Source: SZUA-547 sp963669315
Lineage (GTDB): Bacteria; Pseudomonadota; Alphaproteobacteria; Rhodobacterales; Rhodobacteraceae
Direction of reading: 5' to 3'
Assembly: GCA_963669315.1 (NCBI GenBank)
Contig: OY770021.1
Location: 3,162,001 to 3,226,000, forward strand
DNA length: 64,000 bases
Numbering within the stretch: position 1 is the first letter of the stretch; each line of letters opens with the position of its first letter. The translations under genes and the position numbers were made by a program. Of this stretch, positions 52,477 through 59,768 are shown piece by piece. Below the pieces are notes generated by a model. That model was not told the DNA's origin. It saw only the letters and a program-made list of their open reading frames with translations, and did no database searches.

Positions 52477-53403
52477 ATGATCCTGATTACGGAGTTCATG
52501 GACGAGGACGCGGTGGCGACGCTCGCCGCCAAGCGCGAGACCCGGTATATGCCGGACCTCGCAGGTCGTCAGGAGGATATTCCTAGCGAAATGGCGGGCG
52601 TGCGGGCGCTGATCGTGCGGAACCTGACGCAGGTGACTGAGGCGCTTTTAGAGGCGTCTCCGGACCTCGTCGTCGTCGGTCGATTGGGCGTCGGCCTCGA
52701 CAATATCGATCTGAAAGCCTGCGCCGCGCGCAATGTTGAGGTGATCCCCGCGACCGGCGCCAATAATCTGAGCGTCGCGGAGTATGTGATCACCACGGCG
52801 TTTGCGCTATTGCGCAGCGCCTATCTGGCCAACGCCAGAATGCTGAACGGCGAGTGGCCGCGGATGGACTTGGCCGGTCGTGAGATTTCTGGGAAGTCGC
52901 TGGGGCTGGTCGGTTTTGGCGCGATCGCGCAGGAAACGGCGAGGCTTGCGATGAATCTCGGCATGTCGGTCCGCGCATACGATCCCTATGTACCCGAGTA
53001 TAATTCGGCGTGGCATGGGGTGGAGCGAACCTCGCTGGAAAAGCTTTTGGAGAGTTCCGACATCGTCAGTCTACACGTGCCGCTGGTTGAGAACACGCGG
53101 CGGATGATCGATACGGAGGCGCTTGAGCGCATGAAGCCCGGCGCCGTGCTGATCAATGCGGCGCGCGGCGGGGTGGTCGACGAAGAAGCGATCGCTGACG
53201 CGCTGCGCAAAGGCGATGGTATTGGGGGCGCGGGGCTTGACGTGTTCGAGACTGAGCCGCTTACGAAAGAGGCGGCGCAGATCTTTGTCGGCGTGCCCAA
53301 TCTTATTCTGACGCCGCATATCGCCGGCGTGACCACGGAATCAAACCAACGCGTGGGCCAGATGATCTCAGAGAAAGTTCTGAAGAAACTGGAAGCCGCT
53401 TAA
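52477..53403 (+). CDS. slcC: D-isomer-type 2-hydroxyacid dehydrogenase, candidate (S)-sulfolactate dehydrogenase SlcC
   Basis: 308 residues, start one base after the aldehyde dehydrogenase stop. NAD motif 'GLVGFGAIAQETARLA' (about residues 139-154); catalytic Arg in 'INAARGGVVDEEA', Glu in 'GLDVFETEP' and His in 'LTPHIAGVT'. SlcC, the (S)-sulfolactate dehydrogenase, belongs to this family and makes sulfopyruvate. It ends the sulfosugar operon, so (S)-sulfolactate from SQ would be passed to ComDE encoded at 8085-9139. Phosphoglycerate-type dehydrogenases are relatives; the short length without an ACT domain argues against SerA. Confidence 0.75.
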   Translation: MILITEFMDEDAVATLAAKRETRYMPDLAGRQEDIPSEMAGVRALIVRNLTQVTEALLEASPDLVVVGRLGVGLDNIDLKACAARNVEVIPATGANNLSVAEYVITTAFALLRSAYLANARMLNGEWPRMDLAGREISGKSLGLVGFGAIAQETARLAMNLGMSVRAYDPYVPEYNSAWHGVERTSLEKLLESSDIVSLHVPLVENTRRMIDTEALERMKPGAVLINAARGGVVDEEAIADALRKGDGIGGAGLDVFETEPLTKEAAQIFVGVPNLILTPHIAGVTTESNQRVGQMISEKVLKKLEAA

Positions 53404-53435
53404 TTTCGGCGCGCGCGTTGAAAAAGTTTGCTTAA

Positions 53436-53466
53436 GGGGGCGCGCGCGCTTGGGCGTCCCCCCTTT
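53436..53466 (+). terminator. Terminator-like hairpin after the sulfosugar operon
   Basis: GGGGGCGC (53436-53443) can pair with GCGTCCCCC (53454-53462) with one unpaired base, followed by TTTGCTT. A second GC-alternating stretch (53409-53418) could form a competing fold. It lies between the slcC stop and the RpiR gene. Moderate support. Confidence 0.5.
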
Positions 53467-53488
53467 GCTTACTTCATTCTTCCCCAAA

Positions 53489-53504
53489 TGGAATATTTAT
53501 TCCA
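53489..53504. promoter_or_regulatory. RpiR-type palindrome at the RpiR gene start
   Basis: TGGAATATTTATTCCA: perfect seven-base arms around TT. The last base is the A of the proposed ATG at 53504, so a bound regulator would cover its own translation start region. It matches the GGAA-N6-TTCC pattern known for IolR-type RpiR proteins. No ribosome-binding site is visible before the ATG, which hints at a leaderless message. Confidence 0.7.
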
Positions 53505-54373
53505 TGCTGCCCGGAATTGATGCAAACGCGTTGTCAGGGAATCGCTTGAAAGATCAACCTAAGCCGCCGCCGCCGGGAAATGTGGACGATCTGCGCAGGC
53601 GGATCACCCAGCTTGAAGCAGAACTGCCGAAGCGGATGCGCGATTGCGCCGCCTATGTTCTTGGACACACGGAGCAGATCGCATTCGATACAGTGGCGGA
53701 GACGGCGACCGGGGCCGGCGTCGCCCCCTCGGCGATGATCCGTTTCGCCAAGACCCTGGGTTTTAGCGGATACTCTGAACTGCAGCGCGTGTTTCGGGCG
53801 GGCCTTAATCCGGCGCGGCCCAATTATCAAAGCCGATTGGCGGCGCTGCGCGAAGTAGGGGCCGATTCACCTGAAAGCCTGCTGGCGGATTTCAGCGAGG
53901 CCGCGCGCGCTTCGATCGAGCGGTTCGCCGACGATGCCGATCCGGCCATGCTGACAACGGCCGTTGAGATACTGAACGCGTCCGAAACGGTTCATGTCGT
54001 GGGGTATCGCCGCTCTGTGGCGGTGGCCAGTCACATCGCATACCTGCTGCGGCAGCTGGGCCGTCCGGCGCTGATGCATACCGGGGCCGACGCGATAGAG
54101 GCCAAGCCGTTAATCCGGTCTGGCGACGCTGTTGTGGCGATTTCTTTCGCGCCTTACACGCCGGCGACGATCGAGCTGGCGGAAGAGGCGAAGGCGCGAG
54201 GGGCGCGGATCATCGCGTTGACCGACTTCGGCCTCAGCCCGCTTAGCCAACTGGCGGACGCGCCCTTCAGAATCAGAGAGGAGGAAGTCGGCGGGTTTCG
54301 CTCTTTCGCCGCGACATTCTGTTTGGCGGCGACTATTTGCGTCGCCGCGGGCGCTAGCAGTGGGTCGCGTTGA
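53504..54373 (+). CDS. iolR: RpiR-family regulator with SIS domain, probable inositol regulator IolR
   Basis: 289 residues from the ATG at 53504; the frame is open to 53450, and the true start is uncertain because the ATG lacks a ribosome-binding site. N-terminal HTH_6 domain (about residues 22-95: 'LRRRITQLEAELPKRMRDCAAYVLGH', 'PSAMIRFAKTLGFSGYSELQ') and a SIS domain (about 145-265: 'VHVVGYRRSVAVASHIAYLLRQLG', 'RSGDAVVAISFAPYTPATIELAEEA', both in outline). RpiR proteins with SIS domains sense phosphosugars; alphaproteobacterial IolR is one. Palindromes at 53489 and 54400 flank it and the inositol operon follows on the same strand. Confidence 0.82.
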   Translation: MLPGIDANALSGNRLKDQPKPPPPGNVDDLRRRITQLEAELPKRMRDCAAYVLGHTEQIAFDTVAETATGAGVAPSAMIRFAKTLGFSGYSELQRVFRAGLNPARPNYQSRLAALREVGADSPESLLADFSEAARASIERFADDADPAMLTTAVEILNASETVHVVGYRRSVAVASHIAYLLRQLGRPALMHTGADAIEAKPLIRSGDAVVAISFAPYTPATIELAEEAKARGARIIALTDFGLSPLSQLADAPFRIREEEVGGFRSFAATFCLAATICVAAGASSGSR

Positions 54374-54399
54374 AAATTTCAATTGCAAAAACAGGAAAA

Positions 54400-54415
54400 T
54401 GGAATAAACATTCCA
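54400..54415. promoter_or_regulatory. RpiR-type palindrome downstream of the regulator gene
   Basis: TGGAATAAACATTCCA: perfect six-base arms around AAAC, 27 bases after the RpiR gene stop and 569 bases before the inositol binding-protein gene. It matches the palindrome at 53489 in arms and length (16 bases), so the same protein probably binds both. Confidence 0.7.
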
Positions 54416-54630
54416 CCGCAAGAATCGGTGGCGCGAAAAAGTGACCCACCGATGCGATTTTGGACGACTTACAGGCGAGCTGCGCGATAGACTGAGCACC
54501 AATACTGGAATTCTAGGCACAATGTCGTCGCGTTGTTGCGAATGATGTGCCGCCGACTGTCGTCGAGACCACAATCTACTGAGGACGGATTTCCCACCTG
54601 ACATGGATTTGCGCGCGAGAAACAAAGTTT

Positions 54631-54644
54631 TGCAACTGGTTGCA
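54631..54644. promoter_or_regulatory. LacI-like palindrome in the inositol operon leader
   Basis: TGCAACTGGTTGCA: perfect six-base arms around TG. This form is typical of LacI-family operators, yet the only LacI gene in the window prefers TGTAAGCGCTTACA. A second regulator encoded elsewhere may act here. Confidence 0.45.
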
Positions 54645-54983
54645 GTTTGGATCGATTCTGTCCTACCGTCGGCGCTCAAGTCCGGGGCTCAGTTAGACGT
54701 GTCCTCGTGCCGTGATGAAGGAGATTTTCGTGATCGGCGCATTTAGTGGAATCGCGGAATGGTCTCCGAAGTGAGGCGAGGCTGCTCTAACGCGCCAGTT
54801 CGAGCCGCGGCCTTCGGTCGAGGCGCCCGAACCCATATTAAACAATCAAACTGGGATCCCATCACCGCACCGCTCGCCAGAGACATGGCGACGTGGCGGA
54901 GGATGGTCAACGATCGCATCGCAACGGGCGGTGCGAAATCACGTTAATCGAAATCAAAGTGTCCATAGAAAGGGAGGAACACT

Positions 54984-55901
54984 ATGAAGAGATTTTTGAC
55001 AGGAGCGGTTGCGGCCGCGGCACTGTTCGGGGCGAGCGCTCACGCTGCCGACATCATCGTCGTCAGCCACGGGCAGGCCTCTGACCCGTTCTGGTCGGTG
55101 GTGAAGAACGGCGTAGAGAAAGCCGCCGCAGACACCGGCGCCAATGTCGATTATCGCGCGCCTGAGACATTCGACATGGTGGCGATGAGCCAGCTGATCG
55201 ACGCCGCCGTGAATCAGGAGCCGGACGGTATTGTGGTTTCGATTCCGGACGCCGACGCGCTCGGCCCGTCAATCGAAAAAGCGGTCGCCGCCGGCATCGC
55301 GGTCATCTCGATGAACTCAGGCTCGAACGTCTCCAAGGGGCTTGGCGCTGCGATCCACGTCGGGCAGGAAGAATTTGATGCGGGCAAAGCCGCAGGCGGG
55401 GCGCTGGCCGAAATGGGCGGCACCAACGGCATCTGTATCAACCATGAAGTTGGAAACGTCTCGCTTGACGATCGTTGCGCTGGTTTCGCCGAGGGTTTCG
55501 GCGGCAAGGTAACGGTTCTTCCAACCACCAATGATCCGGCCGAGATCGAAGCGAAAGTCAAAGCCGCGCTGGCGGCCGATGGCTCCATCGACACGGTGAT
55601 GGCGCTTGGCGCTTCGCTGGCCGGCGAGCCGGCGGTGGCGGCCGTCAAGGCGACCGGTTCAGACGCGAAAGTCGCGTCATTCGACCTGTCCGCCAGTTTT
55701 CTAGAGTCTGTCGCGGCTGGGGAAGCTGCATTCGCGATCGACCAGCAGCAGTACCTGCAGGGCTACCTGCCGGTCGCGTTCCTGGCGCTGCATGCCGAGT
55801 ATGGCCTGATGCCGGGCGGAAACGTGCCTTCTGGTCCGAACCTGATCACTCAGGACAAGGCCGCTCAGGTGGTCGAGCTTTCGGCGAAGGGCATTCGCTA
55901 A
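54984..55901 (+). CDS. Sugar ABC transporter substrate-binding protein, probable myo-inositol binder
   Basis: 305 residues; signal peptide ends near residue 21 ('AAAALFGASAHA'). RbsB-type periplasmic-binding domain ('VVSHGQASDPFWSVVKNGVEKAA', 'MSQLIDAAVNQEPDGIVVSIPDA', 'GQEEFDAGKAAGGALAEMGG'). It leads an operon with a permease, an ATPase and iolCDEB, so myo-inositol (IbpA-like role) is the likely ligand. A hairpin follows the gene. Confidence 0.83.
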   Translation: MKRFLTGAVAAAALFGASAHAADIIVVSHGQASDPFWSVVKNGVEKAAADTGANVDYRAPETFDMVAMSQLIDAAVNQEPDGIVVSIPDADALGPSIEKAVAAGIAVISMNSGSNVSKGLGAAIHVGQEEFDAGKAAGGALAEMGGTNGICINHEVGNVSLDDRCAGFAEGFGGKVTVLPTTNDPAEIEAKVKAALAADGSIDTVMALGASLAGEPAVAAVKATGSDAKVASFDLSASFLESVAAGEAAFAIDQQQYLQGYLPVAFLALHAEYGLMPGGNVPSGPNLITQDKAAQVVELSAKGIR

Positions 55902-55927
55902 GACAGGCGTTTCGCCACTTACTTATC

Positions 55928-55951
55928 GAGGGGGCCTGTGAGGGCCCCCTC
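55928..55951 (+). terminator. Intercistronic hairpin after the inositol binding-protein gene
   Basis: GAGGGGGCC (55928-55936), loop TGTGAG, GGCCCCCTC (55943-55951): a perfect nine-base-pair stem, 27 bases after the stop and before the permease gene. Confidence 0.7.
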
Positions 55952-55982
55952 CTGCTACTACGAAAATCTCTGGGAGGGGAAC

Positions 55983-57089
55983 ATGGCGGCGGATTCCGCA
56001 GCGAATGTCGACGAGCGCATCAAAGAAATTTCGATGATGGCTCGCTTGATGAAACGGCCTGAACTAGGCGCTATTGCTGGCGTCGTTCTGGTCACGTTGT
56101 TTTTTGCATTCACGGCTGACGGCGCGATGTTCACGCTTGCCGGCTTTATGAACTTCATGTCGCCAGCGGCGCAGTTGGGCATTCTGGCGATCGGCGCCGC
56201 GCTGTTGATGATCGGCGGCGAGTTCGACCTGTCGCTCGGCTCAATGGTGGCCTTTGCGGGGCTGGTCTTCGGCGCCGCGGTTGTCACCTACGGGATACCG
56301 CTAATTCTCGCGATTCCGCTGACCCTGGCTTTCGCAGCCTGCATGGGCGCGATCAATGGGCAGATCGTGATCCGCACCGGATTGCCGTCCTTCATCGTGA
56401 CGCTGGCCTTCCTCTTCATCTTCCGCGGCCTTTCGCTTGTCGGCCTCAAGGCGGCCACCGGCGGTTCGACTCAGCTGCGCGGTGTTCGCGAGGCGGTCGA
56501 GGGCGATTTCATCGCCGGGCTGTTTAGCGGCGAGGCGCTGACGCCGATCTTCACATGGCTCGCCAACGCCGACTTGATCGACAAGTTCAAGAACGGCACG
56601 CCAAAAGTGACCGGCGTCCCGGTCGAGGTGTTGTGGTTCATCGCTCTGGCGGTCGCCGCGACCTTCATTCTGCTGCGCACCCCGATCGGCAACTGGATTT
56701 TCGCCTCTGGCGGCGACTCCAACGCCGCATCCAACTCGGGCGTTCCGGTTCGTCGGGTGAAAATGGGCCTCTTTATGTTCACCGCTGCTTGCGCGGCACT
56801 TGTCGCCATCATCACGGTGCTCGATTCAGGCTCGACCGACGCGCGCCGCGGCTTCCAGAAAGAGTTCGAGGCGATCATCGCCGCGGTTATCGGCGGCTGC
56901 CTGCTGACGGGCGGCTACGGCTCGGCGATCGGCGCGTTCTTTGGCGCGATCATCTTCGGCATGGTGTTGATCGGGCTCAGCTACACGCCCATCGATCAGG
57001 ATTGGTACCTGGTGTTCCTCGGCGGAATGCTGCTGGTCGCGGTCCTCTTCAACAACATGATCCGCAAACGCGTGACGGGGGAGCGCTGA
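55983..57089 (+). CDS. Sugar ABC transporter permease, probable myo-inositol permease
   Basis: 368 residues from the ATG at 55983, with GGGAGGGGA upstream. About ten hydrophobic segments and the RbsC-type motifs 'LGILAIGAALLMIGGEFDLSLGSMVAFAGL' (about residues 78-107), 'GLPSFIVTLAFLFIFRGL' and 'GGCLLTGGYGSAIGAFFGAIIFGMVLIGL'. IatP-like role. The ATPase gene begins one base after its stop. Confidence 0.85.
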   Translation: MAADSAANVDERIKEISMMARLMKRPELGAIAGVVLVTLFFAFTADGAMFTLAGFMNFMSPAAQLGILAIGAALLMIGGEFDLSLGSMVAFAGLVFGAAVVTYGIPLILAIPLTLAFAACMGAINGQIVIRTGLPSFIVTLAFLFIFRGLSLVGLKAATGGSTQLRGVREAVEGDFIAGLFSGEALTPIFTWLANADLIDKFKNGTPKVTGVPVEVLWFIALAVAATFILLRTPIGNWIFASGGDSNAASNSGVPVRRVKMGLFMFTAACAALVAIITVLDSGSTDARRGFQKEFEAIIAAVIGGCLLTGGYGSAIGAFFGAIIFGMVLIGLSYTPIDQDWYLVFLGGMLLVAVLFNNMIRKRVTGER

Positions 57090-57090
57090 G

Positions 57091-57870
57091 ATGGCTGATT
57101 CAATCGTCCATATGGAGAAAATCGAAAAGCATTTCGGAAACGTCATCGCGCTTGGCGGCGTCTCGTTCGATGTGCGGGCTGGCGAGTGTCATTGCCTTCT
57201 CGGCGATAACGGCGCTGGCAAGTCGACATTCATCAAGACCATGTCCGGCGTGCACAAGCCGTCCCATGGCGAAATGTTCATCGAGGGCGAGAAGGTGGTC
57301 TTCGAGAGCCCTCGTGGCGCGATGAACGCTGGTATCGCCACGGTCTACCAGGATCTGGCGATGATCCCTTTGATGTCCGTCACCCGGAACTTCTGGATGG
57401 GCCGTGAACCGGCTACAGGCTGGGGTCCGTTCAAGAAGATGAAGATCGACCACATGAACGAGGTCACGATGGAGGAGATGCGCAAGATGGGCATCAACCT
57501 TCGTGAGCCGGATCAGGCGGTAGGCACTCTGTCAGGCGGCGAGAGGCAGACCGTCGCCATCGCGCGATCGGTTTATTTCGGCGCCAAGGTGCTGATCCTC
57601 GATGAGCCGACATCCGCGCTTGGCGTCCGCCAGACCTCCAACGTGCTGGCGACCATCGACAAGGTCCGCAAGACCGGAATCGGCGTGGTTTTCATCACCC
57701 ACAACGTTCGCCACGCGATGGCGGTCGGCGACCGGTTCACCGTGCTTAACCGCGGCAAGACGCTGGGCACTGCGGTCAAGGGAGAGATTACTCCGGAGGA
57801 ACTGCAGGATCTGATGGCCGGCGGTGAGGAACTGGCGCAGCTCGAAGGTTCTTTGGGAGGAACCGTATGA
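57091..57870 (+). CDS. Sugar ABC transporter ATPase, single domain, probable myo-inositol importer
   Basis: 259 residues, one nucleotide-binding domain: Walker A 'GDNGAGKSTFIKT' (about 38-50), signature 'LSGGERQTVAIARSVYF', Walker B 'VLILDEPTSALGVRQ'. It is half the size of RbsA-type two-domain ATPases and presumably works as a homodimer, as in FrcA-like systems. Overlaps iolC by four bases. Confidence 0.87.
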   Translation: MADSIVHMEKIEKHFGNVIALGGVSFDVRAGECHCLLGDNGAGKSTFIKTMSGVHKPSHGEMFIEGEKVVFESPRGAMNAGIATVYQDLAMIPLMSVTRNFWMGREPATGWGPFKKMKIDHMNEVTMEEMRKMGINLREPDQAVGTLSGGERQTVAIARSVYFGAKVLILDEPTSALGVRQTSNVLATIDKVRKTGIGVVFITHNVRHAMAVGDRFTVLNRGKTLGTAVKGEITPEELQDLMAGGEELAQLEGSLGGTV

Positions 57871-59768
57871 CGCTAGACGTCGTAACGATCGGTCGCTCTT
57901 CGGTCGATCTCTATGGCGCGCAGGTGGGCGGGCGGTTGGAGGACATGTCCTCCTTCCGCAAATATATCGGAGGCTCGCCCACCAACATCGCAGCCGGAAC
58001 GGCCCGACTGGGATTGAAGTCGGGCCTCATCACCAAAGTCGGCGACGAGCATATGGGCCGGTTCATCCGCGAACAGCTGGTCCGCGAAGGCGTCGATGTT
58101 CGCGGCGTGCTGACCGATCCGGAGCGGCTGACGGCGCTGGTGCTGCTGGGCATTCGCGATCAGGAGCAATTCCCGCTGATCTTCTATCGCGAGAACTGCG
58201 CCGATATGGGGCTCTCCGAAGACGATATCGACCCGGCGCTGATCGCGGATGCGCGGTCGGTATGCGCAACTGGCACGCATCTCTCTAATCCACGGACCGA
58301 AGCGGCGGTCATCAAAGCGCTGCGTTTGGCGCGAGCGAATGGCGGGCGGACCGCGCTGGATATTGATTATCGGCCGAACCTCTGGGGCGTCGCTGGCCAT
58401 GACGAGGGCGAGAGCCGCTTTGTCGAAAGCGCGGCCGTCACGGCGAAGCTGCAATCCACCCTCCATCTTTTCGACCTGATCGTCGGGACGGAGGAAGAGT
58501 TTCATATCGCCGGCGGATCGACCGACACGCTTCGGGCGCTGCGCGCCGTGCGCGAAATCTCCGCCGCGACGCTGGTCTGCAAGCGTGGCCCGATGGGTGC
58601 CGTCGCGTTCGAGGGCGCGATCCCCGACAGTCTGGACGACGGACTGTCCGGCCCCGGTTTTCCGATCGAAGTGTTCAACGTGCTCGGCGCCGGGGACGGC
58701 TTCATGTCTGGCCTGCTGAAGGGCTGGCTGACCGGAGAGGACTGGCCAACGTCGCTTAAATTCGCCAACGCTTGCGGTGCGCTGGCCGTGTCGCGCCATG
58801 GCTGCGCCCCGGCCTATCCAAGCGTTGAAGAGCTGGACTTCTTTCTGGAGCGCGGCGTTCAGCGGCCGGACTTGCGAAACGACGTCGATCTGGAGCACGT
58901 CCACTGGGCCACGAACAGGCGCGGCGAATGGTCGACGATGCGGGTATTCGCCTTCGACCATCGCATGCAGTTTGAAGAGATGGATGGCGCGACGCCTGCG
59001 AAGATCAGCGCATTCAAGAAGCTTGCACTGAGCGCGGCGCTGAATGTGGCGGACGACAAGGCGGGCTACGGGGTTCTCTGCGATGACCGGCTGGGACGAG
59101 AGGCGCTGCACGCGGCGTCCGGTTCGGGCCTTTGGGTCGGTCGCCCGGTGGAAGACCCCGGTTCCCGCCCGCTCAGGCTTGAGATCGAGCCGGATTATGG
59201 CTCAGCGTTGGCGAACTGGCCGGTCGATCAGGTGGTGAAAGTCCTTTGCTTCTGCCACCCGGACGATGATGAGGCGACACGCTCGGATCAGGAGGCTACG
59301 GTCAAGCGCCTGTTCACGGCTGCGCGGGCGAATGGCCTGGAGTTTCTGCTGGAAATCATCCCGTCCAAGGTTGCGGCCGTTCAGGAAGCGGATCACGCGA
59401 AGCTGATTCAGCGCTTTTACGACATCGGAGTGCGCCCGGATTGGTGGAAGCTGGAGCCGCTAAAGACCTCGGATGGCTGGCAGGCGGCGTGTGACGCGAT
59501 TTCCCGCAATGACCGTTGGTGTCGTGGCGTCGTGGTTCTTGGTCTCGATGCGCCGCTTAGCGAACTTCAGGACAGTTTCGAATTGGCGGCGGCCCAGCCT
59601 TTGGTTAAAGGGTTCGCGGTAGGGCGCTCGATTTTCGCGGACGCCGCGCGGGCCTGGCTGAAGGGCGAGATGACCGATGACGCCGCGGTCGCCCAAATGT
59701 CCGAACGTTACTCAACTCTTTGCAATGCCTGGGACGCCGCGCGCGCCCAGGAGGGAGCCGCCGCATGA
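57867..59768 (+). CDS. iolC: Fused 5-dehydro-2-deoxygluconokinase IolC with C-terminal DUF2090 aldolase-like domain
   Basis: 633 residues. Residues 1 to about 325 form the PfkB kinase ('YIGGSPTNIAAGTARLG', 'FNVLGAGDGFMSGLLKGWL'). From about 345 to the end is a DUF2090 barrel ('MRVFAFDHRMQFEEMDG', 'LEFLLEIIPSK', 'GFAVGRSIFADAARAWL'), resembling LacD-type aldolases. The kinase makes 5-dehydro-2-deoxygluconate 6-phosphate and the second domain probably cleaves it (IolJ function). Such fusions are common in proteobacteria. ATGA overlaps on both sides. Confidence 0.9.
   Translation: MTLDVVTIGRSSVDLYGAQVGGRLEDMSSFRKYIGGSPTNIAAGTARLGLKSGLITKVGDEHMGRFIREQLVREGVDVRGVLTDPERLTALVLLGIRDQEQFPLIFYRENCADMGLSEDDIDPALIADARSVCATGTHLSNPRTEAAVIKALRLARANGGRTALDIDYRPNLWGVAGHDEGESRFVESAAVTAKLQSTLHLFDLIVGTEEEFHIAGGSTDTLRALRAVREISAATLVCKRGPMGAVAFEGAIPDSLDDGLSGPGFPIEVFNVLGAGDGFMSGLLKGWLTGEDWPTSLKFANACGALAVSRHGCAPAYPSVEELDFFLERGVQRPDLRNDVDLEHVHWATNRRGEWSTMRVFAFDHRMQFEEMDGATPAKISAFKKLALSAALNVADDKAGYGVLCDDRLGREALHAASGSGLWVGRPVEDPGSRPLRLEIEPDYGSALANWPVDQVVKVLCFCHPDDDEATRSDQEATVKRLFTAARANGLEFLLEIIPSKVAAVQEADHAKLIQRFYDIGVRPDWWKLEPLKTSDGWQAACDAISRNDRWCRGVVVLGLDAPLSELQDSFELAAAQPLVKGFAVGRSIFADAARAWLKGEMTDDAAVAQMSERYSTLCNAWDAARAQEGAAA

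Larger units (their letters stand above)
54374..54983. promoter_or_regulatory. Long regulatory gap before the inositol operon
   Basis: 610 bases with no gene I can support. It holds an RpiR-type palindrome (54400-54415) and a LacI-type palindrome (54631-54644). Open frames inside lack support. A 14-codon frame from GTG 54730 has AAGGAG upstream but no recognisable role. GGGAGGA before 54984 is the ribosome-binding site of the binding-protein gene. A long leader or a divergent small RNA would fit, but I see no direct sign of either. Confidence 0.5.

Noticed and set aside
45624..53403. Plain L-fucose or L-rhamnose type 6-deoxysugar operon
   Set aside because: Enzyme classes would also fit, but the kinase resembles YihV including the three sulfonate-binding residues, the aldolase is class I LacD/YihT type, and the rest of the window is sulfonate catabolism. 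Kept as the main alternative, not excluded.
54715..54774. Possible leader peptide (14-19 codons) with AAGGAG before GTG 54730
   Set aside because: The ribosome-binding site is good, but there is no attenuator-like hairpin, no telling residue run and no conservation evidence.
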